64,000 bases of DNA, from the NCBI RefSeq assembly GCF_001428305.1, contig NZ_LMRZ01000004.1, forward strand, positions 229,314 through 293,313. Reading direction: 5' to 3'. The DNA is from Janibacter sp. Soil728 (GTDB taxonomy: Bacteria > Actinomycetota > Actinomycetes > Actinomycetales > Dermatophilaceae). The notes below the pieces were generated by a model. That model saw only the letters and a program-made list of their open reading frames with translations, searched no databases and was not told the DNA's origin. A program made the translations under genes and the position numbers. The number at the start of each line of letters is the position of its first letter. Position 1 is the stretch's first letter. Positions 47,568 to 58,481 of this stretch are shown here, in pieces.

Positions 47568-48725
47568 TCAGGCGGCTCGGGAGGACATCGCGCTCTCGTA
47601 GTGACCGACGAGCTGCTCCGTCAGGCTGCTCCACGAGCGCTCGGCCACCATCGCCGGACCTCTTTCGCCCATCCGCTCCCGCTGGCTCGGTGAGTCGACC
47701 AGCTCGGTGACCCAGCGCGCGAGGTCGCCGCGCACGGCCGGGTCGAAGAGGTAGCCGCTCTGGCCGTGGGCGACGAGGTCGAGCGGACCGCCGGCGGCAG
47801 GCGCGACGACGGGCAACCCGGCAGCGGCCGCCTCCTGCAGGGTCTGGCCGAAGGTCTCCTTGGTGCCCGTGTGGACGAAGACGTCGAAGGTCGCGTAGGC
47901 GCGAGCCAGCTCTTCACCCGTGCGTGGCCCCAGGAAGGCCGGCGGGAGGTTGGGCCGCCCCGAGCTGGAGGCGACGGCCTCGGCCAGACGAGCACCCAGC
48001 TCGTTGCGGCTCGGCCCCTCGCCGACGAGCACGAGGCGCGTGCCGGGCAGCTGGGCGAGCTCAACGAGCCGGTGCAGCTCCTTCTCGGGGGCGAGCCGTC
48101 CGACGTACCCGAGGATGAGCTCCCCGTTGGGCGCCAGCGCTCGCTTGAGGGCGAGCGTCTCCGGGTCCTGCTTCCACGTCGGGGTGAACAAGCGGGTGTC
48201 CACCCCACGCCCCCACAGGGCGGTGCGGGGGATGCGGTGGGCGCGCAGCTCCTCGAGGGTGGGTCGGCTCGGGGCGAGCGTCAGGTCAGCGCGCTCGTGG
48301 AGGCGCCGCACCCACTCCCAGGTCAGCGACGAGGCGCCGCGACCGAGGGAGCCGGGGCCGTGCTGCTTGATGTAGTTGGGCATGTCCGTCTGGTAGATCG
48401 CGACCGTCGGCAGGCCAAGGGCCTCGGCGTTGTGCAGACCGCGAGCACCGACGAGGAAGGGGGAGGCGACATGGACGACGTCGGGCCGGAAGTCGCGCAG
48501 CGCTCGCCGCACGGAACCCGTAGGCACTCCCGCCCGGAAGCCACGCACCGACACGGCCGGCAGGGCCCGCACCGTGTGACCGGCGAAGGTCGCTGGAGCC
48601 GGGCCCGGGGCGATGATCATCGCCTGATGTCCCTGCTCGCGCAGGCTCTCGGCCACTCGGCACACGCTGGTGGTGACGCCGTTGAGGCTGGGCAGGAAGG
48701 ACTCGGTTGCTATCGCCACTCTCAC
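47568..48725 (-). CDS. GDP-mannose-dependent alpha-mannosyltransferase, MgtA-like
   Basis: A 385-residue GT4 enzyme very like mycobacterial MgtA: RVAIATESFLPSLNGVTTSV, DVVHVASPFLVGARGLHNA, YQTDMPNY, GYVGRLAPEKELHRLVELA, and HTGTKETFGQTLQEAAAAGLPVVAP. MgtA-type enzymes add mannose to a glycolipid anchor, the base of lipomannan-like molecules. GTG 48725 is preferred by homology; TTG 48734 sits too close to AGGAG. The divergent neighbour makes GDP-mannose, its donor. Confidence 0.9.
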   Translation of the reverse strand: MRVAIATESFLPSLNGVTTSVCRVAESLREQGHQAMIIAPGPAPATFAGHTVRALPAVSVRGFRAGVPTGSVRRALRDFRPDVVHVASPFLVGARGLHNAEALGLPTVAIYQTDMPNYIKQHGPGSLGRGASSLTWEWVRRLHERADLTLAPSRPTLEELRAHRIPRTALWGRGVDTRLFTPTWKQDPETLALKRALAPNGELILGYVGRLAPEKELHRLVELAQLPGTRLVLVGEGPSRNELGARLAEAVASSSGRPNLPPAFLGPRTGEELARAYATFDVFVHTGTKETFGQTLQEAAAAGLPVVAPAAGGPLDLVAHGQSGYLFDPAVRGDLARWVTELVDSPSQRERMGERGPAMVAERSWSSLTEQLVGHYESAMSSRAA

Positions 48726-48813
48726 GGGTCCCAATCTCCTCGCGGCGTCCTCCGGATGGGTGACCTGCAGGGGGGTGTCGGGTGATCATCAGGTGACGTC
48801 TTGGTCGTCCGGG

Positions 48814-48825
48814 TACGGTGCGCCC
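48814..48825 (+). promoter_or_regulatory. Leaderless promoter of manC
   Basis: TACGGT (48814-48819) stands 6 nt before ATG 48826, with no ribosome binding site. Confidence 0.55.
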
Positions 48826-49917
48826 ATGACGACGACACCCGATCTCGAGCGCTTCTGGGCCGTGGTGCCCGCCGGTGGTGCCGGGACGCGACTGTGGCCG
48901 GTCTCGCGGGCCTCCTCACCGAAGTTCCTGCACGACCTCACCGGCAGCGGCCGCACCCTGATCCAGGCCACGGTCGATCGGCTGCGCGTCCTCGCCGGAG
49001 AGCGGGTCCTCGTCGTCACCGGGAGTGCCCACGCCGAGGCCGTACGCCGGCAGGTACCCGACCTGCCTGCGGACCTGTTGCTCGCCGAGCCCTCGCCACG
49101 CGACTCGATGGCCGCGATCGGGCTGGCCGCGGCCGTGCTCGAGCTGCGTGACCCCGAGGCGATCATCGGGTCCTTCGCAGCCGATCACGTCATCAAGGAC
49201 GAAGAGGCCTTCGGCCGCGCGGTCACCGAGGCCGTCGGCGTCGCCCAGCGCGACCGCCTGCTGGTGACCATCGGCATCGAACCGACCTTCCCCTCCACCG
49301 GGTTCGGCTACATCCAGATGGGTCCGCGACTGCGGGCCCACCCCACGGCCACGCGCGTGCGCCAGTTCGTCGAGAAACCCGACGCCCGCCGCGCCGCGTC
49401 CTACCTGGCCACCGGCGAGTTCCGCTGGAACGCCGGCATGTTCGTCGTGCGCGCCTCCACGCTGCTCGACCTGCTCGCCGAGTGGCACCCCGACCTGGCC
49501 GCCGGTCTGCGAGAGATCGCGGCCGACCCCTCGCTGCTGGAGGAGCGCTGGGAGGGCCTGGAGAAGATCGCGATCGACCACGCGGTGGCCGAGCCCGCCG
49601 CTGACGAGGGCCTCGTCGCGGTCGTACCTGGCGACTTCGACTGGGACGACGTGGGCGACTTCAAGTCCCTGTCCGGACTGCTGCCGAAGGGGGAGGGCTC
49701 GATGACCGTCGTCGGTGACCCCGCTCAGGTGCAGGCCATCGACTCCGGTGGTCTCGTGGTCTCCGAGTCCGGCCGGATGGTCGCCATCGTGGGACTCGAG
49801 GACGTCGTCGTCGTGGAGACCGCCGACGCGCTCCTCGTCGCCAGCCGCGAGCGGGCCCAGGACGTCAAGCTCGTCGTCGAGGCGCTCAAGGCGGCCGGCC
49901 GATCCGACCTGGTGTGA
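48826..49917 (+). CDS. manC: Mannose-1-phosphate guanylyltransferase
   Basis: Makes GDP-mannose from mannose-1-phosphate and GTP. The 363-residue protein has the nucleotidyl-binding PAGGAGTRLWPVSR (15-28), SFAADHVIKDEEAF, FVEKPDARRA and WNAGMFV, in the order of the family, but lacks the C-terminal isomerase domain of bifunctional ManC. The short form is typical of actinobacteria. It supplies the MgtA-like enzyme and probably the GT4 enzymes of the polysaccharide locus. Confidence 0.93.
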   Translation: MTTTPDLERFWAVVPAGGAGTRLWPVSRASSPKFLHDLTGSGRTLIQATVDRLRVLAGERVLVVTGSAHAEAVRRQVPDLPADLLLAEPSPRDSMAAIGLAAAVLELRDPEAIIGSFAADHVIKDEEAFGRAVTEAVGVAQRDRLLVTIGIEPTFPSTGFGYIQMGPRLRAHPTATRVRQFVEKPDARRAASYLATGEFRWNAGMFVVRASTLLDLLAEWHPDLAAGLREIAADPSLLEERWEGLEKIAIDHAVAEPAADEGLVAVVPGDFDWDDVGDFKSLSGLLPKGEGSMTVVGDPAQVQAIDSGGLVVSESGRMVAIVGLEDVVVVETADALLVASRERAQDVKLVVEALKAAGRSDLV

Positions 49918-49969
49918 CCTGTCCGGTTCATCCGGTGGTCACCTCCCCGTCGTCGCGGTCTGACCTCGG

Positions 49970-49975
49970 TAGAGT
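49970..49975 (+). promoter_or_regulatory. -10 element of the M20 peptidase gene
   Basis: TAGAGT lies 9 nt before ATG 49985, giving a leader of only a few nucleotides at most. Confidence 0.5.
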
Positions 49976-49984
49976 CGCCACGCC

Positions 49985-51181
49985 ATGACTGCTCCCCTCG
50001 CCCCGACGCTCCTGCGCGTCATCGACGACCTCGTCCCCGAGCTCGTCGACTTCCGTCGGGACCTGCATGCCCACCCCGAGCTCTCCTTCCAGGAGCACCG
50101 CACGACGGCCAGGCTGCGTGAGCGTCTCGAAGCTGCGGGACTGAAGCCCAGATCCGTCAGCGAGACCGGTCTCGTCGTCGACCTGGGAGCCCCCGAGCCG
50201 CGCCGCCGGGTCGCCCTGCGCGGTGACATCGACGCCCTGCCGGTGCGCGAGCGCACCGGCCTGGACTGGAGCTCGACCACCGACGGGATCTGCCACGCCT
50301 GCGGTCACGACGTGCACGCCACCGTCCTCCTGGGCGCTGGGCTGGCGCTCGCCGAGGTGGCCGACGAGCTGGCCGCGCGCAAGGTCGGGGTGCGCCTGAT
50401 CTTCCAGCCCGCCGAGGAGCAGATGCCGGGCGGTGCCCTCAAGTTCGTCCAGGCAGGCGTGATGTCCGGCGTGGACACGGCCTATGCCGTCCACTGCGAC
50501 CCGTCCCTCGACGTCGGGGAGGTGGGCCTGCGCGAGGGCGCACTCACGGCCGCGGCGGACCAGGTGACCGTCACCCTTCGCGGTCGTGGTGGTCACACCT
50601 CTCGCCCCTTCCTCACCGAGGACCTCACGTACGCCTTGGCCAAGGTCATCACCGACGTCCCGGCCGTGCTGAGCCGACGCGTCGACCCTCGGGCCGGGCT
50701 CGTCGTGGTGTGGGGCCGGGTCTCCGCGGGCGAGGCGATCAACGTCATCCCGTCCGTCGGTGTTGCCCAGGGGACGTTGCGGATGCTCGACGTCAGTGTC
50801 TGGGAGACGATCGGTCCGCTCCTGCACGAGGTCGTCGAGGACGTCGTCAAGCCCTACGGTGTCGCGGCGACGATCGACCATGTGCGCGGTGTGCCGCCGG
50901 TCGTCAACGACTCGGCGGCGGTCGCGGCTCTCGGTCGCGCCACGATGGCTGCCGGGTTGCGCCCGGTACCGACACCGCACAGCCTCGGCGGTGAGGACTT
51001 CGCGTGGATGCTCCACGAGGCCGAGGGGGCGATGGCCCGCCTGGGGACGCGCACGCACGGAGGTCGCAGCTTCGACCTGCACCAGGGTGACCTCGTCGTC
51101 GACGAGGGGGCCGTGCGCAACGGCACTGCCCTGCTGAGCCTCGCTGCGGCGGGGGAGTGGACGCGCGTCGAGAGCGACTGA
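49985..51181 (+). CDS. M20-family amidohydrolase
   Basis: A 398-residue zinc amidohydrolase of the hippurate hydrolase/IAA-amino acid hydrolase branch: FRRDLHAHPELSFQE, ALRGDIDALPV, HACGHDVHATVLLGAG and FQPAEEQMPGG carry the metal and catalytic residues; the lid domain sits near 180-290; the C-terminal SLGGEDFAWML supplies the last metal ligand. Cleaves N-acyl amino acids or similar amides. It shows no link to its neighbours beyond orientation. Confidence 0.92.
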   Translation: MTAPLAPTLLRVIDDLVPELVDFRRDLHAHPELSFQEHRTTARLRERLEAAGLKPRSVSETGLVVDLGAPEPRRRVALRGDIDALPVRERTGLDWSSTTDGICHACGHDVHATVLLGAGLALAEVADELAARKVGVRLIFQPAEEQMPGGALKFVQAGVMSGVDTAYAVHCDPSLDVGEVGLREGALTAAADQVTVTLRGRGGHTSRPFLTEDLTYALAKVITDVPAVLSRRVDPRAGLVVVWGRVSAGEAINVIPSVGVAQGTLRMLDVSVWETIGPLLHEVVEDVVKPYGVAATIDHVRGVPPVVNDSAAVAALGRATMAAGLRPVPTPHSLGGEDFAWMLHEAEGAMARLGTRTHGGRSFDLHQGDLVVDEGAVRNGTALLSLAAAGEWTRVESD

Positions 51182-51283
51182 TCGAGGGCGAGGGTTATCC
51201 CTCCCGGGGCCGCCGACGGTCGCGGTCTCATAACAGTTGGTCCCATCCACCCCATCGCCTCTGGCGCGGGGGCTACCGCGTCG

Positions 51284-51289
51284 TAACAT
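51284..51289 (+). promoter_or_regulatory. -10 element of the nucleoside transporter operon
   Basis: TAACAT lies 6 nt before ATG 51296, so transcription should begin at that codon. The preferred start is TTG 51341 with its own ribosome binding site. Confidence 0.5.
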
Positions 51290-51340
51290 CCCGGGATGGC
51301 ACATGCGTGCCGAGATACCCCTGTTGAGAAGGAGAGCGCC

Positions 51341-52378
51341 TTGCGCCACACCGTGAAGGCCGCATCGATCTTGTCCGTGGCCGCTTTGGCCCTCACCGCA
51401 TGCGGTGGCAGCGACTCCGGCGGCGACCCCACCGCGGGCAAGGACGGCGGCAGCGACGTCAAGGCCTGCCTCGCCTACGACGTGGGCGGTCGCGGAGACC
51501 AGTCCTTCAACGACTCCGCTGCCAAGGGCCTGGATCAGGCCAAGGACGAGCTCGGGGTCGAGATCGAAGAGGTCGAGGCCAGCCAGGGCGAGAACGACGC
51601 GGCTCGCGAGGACCGCCTCAACCAGCTGGTCGACGCAGGCTGCACCAACATCGTCGGCGTGGGCTTCATCTACGCCAAGGCCATCGGCGCCGCGTCCAAG
51701 GCCAACCCCGACGTCTCCTTCGCGATCGTCGACGACGCCTCCGCCGACTCCAAGGGCCCCAACGTCGCCCAGCTCGTCTTCGCCGAGAACGAAGGCTCCT
51801 TCCTCGTCGGCGCTGCGGCCGCGATGAAGTCCAAGAGCGGCAAGGTCGGCTTCATCGGTGGCATGGACGTGCCGCTGATCAACAAGTTCGACGCGGGCTT
51901 CAAGGCCGGCGCCAAGGCTGTCGACCCCAAGATCGAGATCCAGACCAAGTACCTGGCCGAGGATGGCTCCGGCTTCGCTGACCCGGCCAAGGGCAAGACG
52001 GCCGCCGAGGGCATGTACGACAAGGGCGCGGACGTCATCTACCACGCTGCTGGCGGGTCCGGTGCGGGCGTCTTCGAGGCGGCCAAGGCCAACAAGAAGA
52101 TGGCGATCGGGGTCGACTCCGACCAGGCCAAGACCGCGGCGAAGAACGTCCAGGACGTCATCATCACCTCGATGGTCAAGAACGTGAACGTCGCGGTCTT
52201 CGACTACGTCAAGGCGTCCGTCGACGGCAAGCCGTTGTCCGGTGTCCAGGAGTTCGACCTCAAGGACGGTGGCGTCAGCTACACGACCACCGGCGGCAAG
52301 ATCGATGACATCACCGCCAAGCTCGACGCGTACAAGAAGCAGATCATCGACGGGAAGATCACCGTTCCCGTGAAGTGA
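51341..52378 (+). CDS. BMP-family nucleoside-binding lipoprotein of an ABC transporter
   Basis: A 345-residue substrate-binding lipoprotein: signal with lipobox LTAC (Cys21), then the BMP/PnrA-type domain with YDVGGRGDQSFNDSA (the nucleoside-binding DxGxxxDxSFN motif), VGFIGGMDVPLINKFDAGF and YHAAGGSGAGVFEAA. TTG 51341 has GAAGGAG 6 nt upstream. An in-frame ATG at 51296 would add 15 residues and sits at a predicted transcript start. Delivers nucleosides to the ABC transporter encoded next. Confidence 0.93.
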   Translation: MRHTVKAASILSVAALALTACGGSDSGGDPTAGKDGGSDVKACLAYDVGGRGDQSFNDSAAKGLDQAKDELGVEIEEVEASQGENDAAREDRLNQLVDAGCTNIVGVGFIYAKAIGAASKANPDVSFAIVDDASADSKGPNVAQLVFAENEGSFLVGAAAAMKSKSGKVGFIGGMDVPLINKFDAGFKAGAKAVDPKIEIQTKYLAEDGSGFADPAKGKTAAEGMYDKGADVIYHAAGGSGAGVFEAAKANKKMAIGVDSDQAKTAAKNVQDVIITSMVKNVNVAVFDYVKASVDGKPLSGVQEFDLKDGGVSYTTTGGKIDDITAKLDAYKKQIIDGKITVPVK

Positions 52379-52392
52379 CTCTGACCGGCAGT

Positions 52393-52432
52393 CCGGGGCC
52401 CGATCACACGTGAGCGTGTGGCCGGGCCCCGG
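52393..52432 (+). terminator. Attenuating hairpin between binding protein and ABC genes
   Basis: A 10-bp outer stem CCGGGGCCCG, a 2x2 internal loop and a 6-bp inner stem CACACG close on TGAG. A partial terminator here would let the binding protein be made in excess over the membrane parts. Confidence 0.7.
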
Positions 52433-52494
52433 CCCGTCCTCGGGCGCTACCCTTCGCCTGCGCACCCATGTCGCTGATGCACCACGGAGGCACC

Positions 52495-54044
<1,550 letters not shown>

Positions 54045-54048
<4 letters not shown>

Positions 54049-55145
54049 AGTTCACTCCACGCCGACTGGTGCTGACCCTCGCGGCCCCGGTCCTCGCGGT
54101 GGTCGTCGCCTTCGTCATCACCTCCCTCGTGCTGGTGGCCGTGGGCGACCCGGTGGTCCAGGTGTGGTCCACGCTGCTGTCCGAGCCGCGGCCGCGCACC
54201 CTGGTCAACATCGTCAACAGCGCCATCACCTACTACATCGCTGCCGTCGCCGTCGCGATCGGCTTCAAGATGAAGCTCTTCAACATCGGTGTCGACGGCC
54301 AGTACCGCATTGCCGCCTTCGCCGCCGCGCTCGTGGCCGGACAGGCCTGGCTCCCGGGTGGGCTCAACATCGTCCTGGCCATGCTCGTCGCCATGCTCGT
54401 CGGTGGCTTCTGGGCGGGCATCGCCGGCTGGCTCAAGGTGACCCGCGGTGTCTCCGAGGTCATCTCGACGATCATGCTCAACACGATCTCCGCCGGCCTG
54501 GTCGGCTGGGGCCTGCGCACCTGGGGCACCCGGGCCGAGGGCAGCAACACCCGCAACACCACCGAGATCCCGGCGTCGAGCCAGCTCGACGGCTTCAAGC
54601 TCATCGCTGACGCGCCCAACCGGGTGTACACGCTCCTGGTGCTCGCGGTCCTCGTCGGCATCGTCTACTGGTTCATCATCAACCGCACCCGCTTCGGCTT
54701 CGACGTGCGGGCGACCGGTGAGTCCGAGACGGCCGCCGTGGCCAGCGGCGTCAAGGTGCCGCGGATGGTCCTCATCGCCATGATCGCCTCCGGCGCCGTC
54801 GCAGGTCTGATCAGCATGCCCGCCTTCTTCGGGGCCGACCACAGCTACGGGCTCAACTTCCAGGAGGGCGTCGGCTTCATCGGCATCGGGATCGCGCTCC
54901 TCGGGCGCAACCACCCCGTCGGTATCGCCTTCGCGGCACTGCTGTGGTCCTGGCTGGAGAAGGCGAGCGATGGCTTGCAGCTGAAGGCCGATGTCTCCCC
55001 GGCGCTCGTCTACATCATCCAGGGCGTCATCCTCCTGGCGGTCGTCATCGCCTACGAGGTCGTCGCTCGCTTCGAGCGGCGCCTGGAGCAGAAGCAGGTC
55101 ACCCGCCAGCTCGACACGGCCACTCCGGAAGGAGCCTCGGCATGA
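54045..55145 (+). CDS. Nucleoside ABC transporter permease 1
   Basis: A 366-residue permease of the branched-chain/ribose type (NupB-like) with about nine spans. FNIGVDGQYRIAAFAAAL and GFDVRATGESETAAVASGVKV are the conserved cytoplasmic contact regions. ATG 54045 overlaps the ATPase stop and its own stop overlaps the second permease, so all three are coupled. Confidence 0.92.
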
Positions 55146-56407
55146 CCCTCAGCGTCGGCACCGAGACCGAGACCGTCCCCGCCGCGCGGACCACGCGGCG
55201 CATCCCCTTCTGGGCCTGGCCCCTGGGTCTCGCGGCCCTGCTCGTCGTCCTGTCGATCATCCGGATGATCACCGGTCAGGACGACATCTCCTCCTCCGGG
55301 ACACTCGGTGCTGCGCTCGCCTGGGCCATGCCCCTGGCTCTCGCGGGCCTCGGCGGTCTGTGGTCGGAGCGCGCCGGCGTCATCAACATCGGGCTCGAGG
55401 GGATGATGATCCTCGGTACCTGGGGGGCGGCCTTCGGGGCCCTCCACGGTGGTCCGTGGATGGGCGTGCTCGGTGCCGTCGTCTGCGGTGCGCTCGGCGG
55501 TCTCGTGCACGCCCTCGCGACGGTCACCTTCGGCGTCGACCACATCGTCTCCGGTGTGGCGCTCAACATCGTCGCCCTGGGCGTCGCGAGCTACCTCGCC
55601 GCGCGGTTCTTCGGCGACCTCAAGGGCGGCAGCGATGTCCAGTCGCCGCCACTCCCTTCGCTCCCGCGGGTCGGTGTCCCCGGAGTGTCCGAGCCGCTCA
55701 AGAGCGTCGAGGACAAGGGCTGGTTCTTCGTCTCCGAGCTGGCGGCAATGTTGCGTGCAGCGACCACCGACCTGTCGCTGCTGACCGTCATCGCGCTGCT
55801 CCTCCTCGTCGGGACCTGGTGGCTGTTGTGGCGCACCTCCTTCGGCCTGCGGGTGCGCTCCTGTGGTGAGTCGCCGGTCGCCGCCGAGACCCTCGGCGTC
55901 AACGTCTACCTCTACAAGTACATCGCGGTCACCGCGTCGGGCGGCCTCGCCGGCCTCGGTGGTGGCTTCCTCGCGATGGTGGCCTCCAATGCCTACCGTG
56001 AGGACCAGACGGGCGGACGCGGCTACATCGGCCTCGCGGCGATGATCTTCGGCAACTGGCGCCCCGGGGGCGTGCTCATGGGCTCGGGCCTCTTCGGCTA
56101 CATGGATGCCCTGCAGCTGCGCGGTGGAGGTTCGGCGCTGCACGCGATGCTCCTCTTCATCGGCATCCTGCTGCTCGTCATCGGTCTCTGGCAGATCCTG
56201 CGGCGTCACGCCCACGTGCAGGGCGCGATCGCCATCGTCACGGGCATTGCCGTCGTGGTCCTGTGGGCCATCAGCGACACCATCCCCGGCGAGGTGACCC
56301 GCTTCGCCCCGCACCTGACGACGCTGCTCGTGCTCGCCTTCGCCAGCCAACGTCTGCGCATGCCGGCGGCCAACGGCAAGGTCTATCGACGAGGAGAGGG
56401 GCACTGA
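55142..56407 (+). CDS. Nucleoside ABC transporter permease 2
   Basis: A 421-residue permease (NupC-like) with ten or more spans. INIGLEGMMILGTWGAAFGAL and GLRVRSCGESPVAAETLGVNV match the same functional positions as in permease 1. A loop of about 50 residues (near 160-205) carries a Pro/Ser-rich segment, longer than usual. Overlaps permease 1 by ATGA; cytidine deaminase starts 2 nt after its stop. Confidence 0.92.
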   Translation: MTLSVGTETETVPAARTTRRIPFWAWPLGLAALLVVLSIIRMITGQDDISSSGTLGAALAWAMPLALAGLGGLWSERAGVINIGLEGMMILGTWGAAFGALHGGPWMGVLGAVVCGALGGLVHALATVTFGVDHIVSGVALNIVALGVASYLAARFFGDLKGGSDVQSPPLPSLPRVGVPGVSEPLKSVEDKGWFFVSELAAMLRAATTDLSLLTVIALLLLVGTWWLLWRTSFGLRVRSCGESPVAAETLGVNVYLYKYIAVTASGGLAGLGGGFLAMVASNAYREDQTGGRGYIGLAAMIFGNWRPGGVLMGSGLFGYMDALQLRGGGSALHAMLLFIGILLLVIGLWQILRRHAHVQGAIAIVTGIAVVVLWAISDTIPGEVTRFAPHLTTLLVLAFASQRLRMPAANGKVYRRGEGH

Positions 56408-56408
56408 C

Positions 56409-56822
56409 GTGGGGCGCGCCCTGACGCAGGACGACTGGGAGCTGCTGCGCAGCACCGCGGTCGAGGCGATGGGGCAGGCGTACGCGCCGTACTCCAACTT
56501 CCCGGTCGGGGTCGCCGGTCTCGCCGACGACGGACGGCTGCTGAGCGGCTGCAATGTCGAGAACGCCTCCTACGCGGTGGGCCTGTGCGCAGAGTGCGGG
56601 CTCATCAGCGACCTCGTGCGCACTGGCGGTGGCCGCCTGGCCGCCGTCTGGTGCGTCGACTCCCGAGGCGAGACGCTCATGCCGTGCGGTCGCTGCCGAC
56701 AGATCCTCTGGGAGCACGGCGGCGAGCAGTGCCGCATCCAGACACCGGAGGGCGAGCGCTCGCTCGCCGAGATCCTGCCGCAGGCCTTCGGGGCGGACGA
56801 CCTGACCAAGGGAGCACGATGA
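56409..56822 (+). CDS. cdd: Cytidine deaminase
   Basis: Deaminates cytidine and deoxycytidine to uridine and deoxyuridine. The 137-residue protein has AYAPYSNFPVGVA, GCNVENASYAVGLCAECGL (catalytic CAE with a zinc Cys) and PCGRCRQIL (the two further zinc cysteines). The tetrameric small type. GTG 56409 follows the permease stop by one base and its stop overlaps deoA in an ATGA, so import and deamination are linked. Confidence 0.95.
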   Translation: MGRALTQDDWELLRSTAVEAMGQAYAPYSNFPVGVAGLADDGRLLSGCNVENASYAVGLCAECGLISDLVRTGGGRLAAVWCVDSRGETLMPCGRCRQILWEHGGEQCRIQTPEGERSLAEILPQAFGADDLTKGAR

Positions 56823-58120
56823 CCGAGCAGCACGATGTCGTGGACATCATCCGCACCAAGCGCGACCGGGGTGTGCTCGCCGATGACCAGATCGACTGGG
56901 TGATCGACGCCTACACGCGCGGTGTCGTCGCCGACGAGCAGATGTCGGCGCTGGCCATGGCGATCCTCATCAACGGCATGACGCGCCCTGAGATCGCCCG
57001 GTGGACCGCGGCGATGATCGCCAGCGGGGAGCGGATGGACTTCTCCGCCCTGAGCCGGCCCACCTCGGACAAGCACTCGACGGGGGGAGTCGGGGACAAG
57101 ATCACCCTCCCGCTCGCCCCGCTCGTCGCAGTCTTCGACATCGCCGTGCCGCAGCTGTCCGGCCGAGGTCTCGGCCACACCGGCGGGACGCTGGACAAGC
57201 TCGAGTCGATCCCGGGCTGGCGTGCTGATCTGAGCAATGCCCAGATGCTCGCGCAGCTCGACGACGTCGGCGCGGTCATCTGCGCCGCGGGCGCCGGGCT
57301 GGCTCCTGCCGACAAGAAGCTCTACGCCCTGCGCGATGTCACCGGCACCGTCGAGGCGATCCCACTCATCGCCAGCTCGATCATGAGCAAGAAGATCGCC
57401 GAAGGCACCGGCGCGCTCGTCCTCGACGTCAAGGTCGGGTCCGGTGCCTTCATGAAGACCCGCGAGGACGCCACCGAGCTCGCCCGCACGATGGTCGACC
57501 TCGGGACGGACGCCGGGGTCAACACCGTCGCCCTCATCACCGACATGTCCGTGCCGCTCGGCCTGACGGCCGGCAATGCCCTCGAGGTGCGCGAGTCCGT
57601 CGAGGTCCTCGCAGGTGGGGGACCGCAGGACGTCGTCGACCTCACGGTCGCGCTCGCCGACGAGATGACCCGGGCGGCTGGCAAGGACGTGGGGCCTGAC
57701 GAGCTGCGTGCCGCGCTGGCCGACGGTCGGGCCATGGATGTCTGGCGCCGGATGATCTCCGCGCAGGGTGGCGACCCGGACGCATCTCTGCCCACCGCGG
57801 CCGAGACGCACACGGTGACCGCCGACGCCGACGGCTACCTCGAGCACCTCGACGCCATGGCGGTGGGCATGGCTGCCTGGCGTCTGGGCGCGGGCCGTGC
57901 GCGCAAGGAGGACCCGGTGCAGGCCGGGGCCGGCGTCGAGCTGCACGCGCGTCCGGGCGACCGCGTGAGCGCCGGGCAGCCACTCATGACCCTGCACACC
58001 GACACCCCCGAGCGCTTCGCCCGGGCTCAGGAGTCGCTCGTCGGGGGCTGGCGCATCGCGCCGCAGGCGCCCGCCCGAGGCTCCGTCGTCCTCGACCGGA
58101 TCACTGCCCAGGAGGCATGA
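56819..58120 (+). CDS. deoA: Thymidine/pyrimidine-nucleoside phosphorylase
   Basis: Splits thymidine, and probably deoxyuridine and uridine, with phosphate into base and (deoxy)ribose-1-phosphate. The 433-residue protein has DKHSTGGVGDKITLPLAP (81-98), SGRGLGHTGGTLDKLESIPG and KKIAEGTGALVLDVKVGSGAFMK, all family hallmarks. It takes the products of Cdd and is the middle enzyme of the operon. Confidence 0.95.
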   Translation: MTEQHDVVDIIRTKRDRGVLADDQIDWVIDAYTRGVVADEQMSALAMAILINGMTRPEIARWTAAMIASGERMDFSALSRPTSDKHSTGGVGDKITLPLAPLVAVFDIAVPQLSGRGLGHTGGTLDKLESIPGWRADLSNAQMLAQLDDVGAVICAAGAGLAPADKKLYALRDVTGTVEAIPLIASSIMSKKIAEGTGALVLDVKVGSGAFMKTREDATELARTMVDLGTDAGVNTVALITDMSVPLGLTAGNALEVRESVEVLAGGGPQDVVDLTVALADEMTRAAGKDVGPDELRAALADGRAMDVWRRMISAQGGDPDASLPTAAETHTVTADADGYLEHLDAMAVGMAAWRLGAGRARKEDPVQAGAGVELHARPGDRVSAGQPLMTLHTDTPERFARAQESLVGGWRIAPQAPARGSVVLDRITAQEA

Positions 58121-58121
58121 G

Positions 58122-58481
58122 ATGCCCGAGCTCAACACCAGCCCGTCGATCATCGACGTGCCCGGCGGCAAGGTCATCGCCGAGCACGTCGGTCGGGTCG
58201 CCACCGGGAGCGAGGCGATGTCCGTCGCCCACATGAAGGCGCCGCGCGACTGGTCGGAGCCCGCACAACGCCCCGACTTCGACGAGGTGACCGTCGTCGT
58301 CTCAGGAACCGTGCTCGTCGAGCACGACGCAGGAACCACCGAGGTCACCGCCGGGCAGAGCATCGTCACCCGGGCGGGGGAGCGGGTGCGCTACTCCACC
58401 GGCCCCGAGGGCGCCGAGTACGTGGCGATCTGCACGCCCGCCTTCGCGCCGGACACCGTCCACCGAGAGGACGAAGGGTGA
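58122..58481 (+). CDS. Small cupin-fold protein
   Basis: A 119-residue single-domain cupin. The first motif is weak ([20 protein letters not shown], with Glu but no His cluster), and the second is [19 protein letters not shown]. Two of the usual metal ligands seem absent, so it may bind a ligand rather than act as a metalloenzyme. It is coupled to deoA (one base) and add (GTGA), so it presumably serves nucleoside catabolism; the exact role is unknown. Confidence 0.82.
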   Translation: MPELNTSPSIIDVPGGKVIAEHVGRVATGSEAMSVAHMKAPRDWSEPAQRPDFDEVTVVVSGTVLVEHDAGTTEVTAGQSIVTRAGERVRYSTGPEGAEYVAICTPAFAPDTVHREDEG

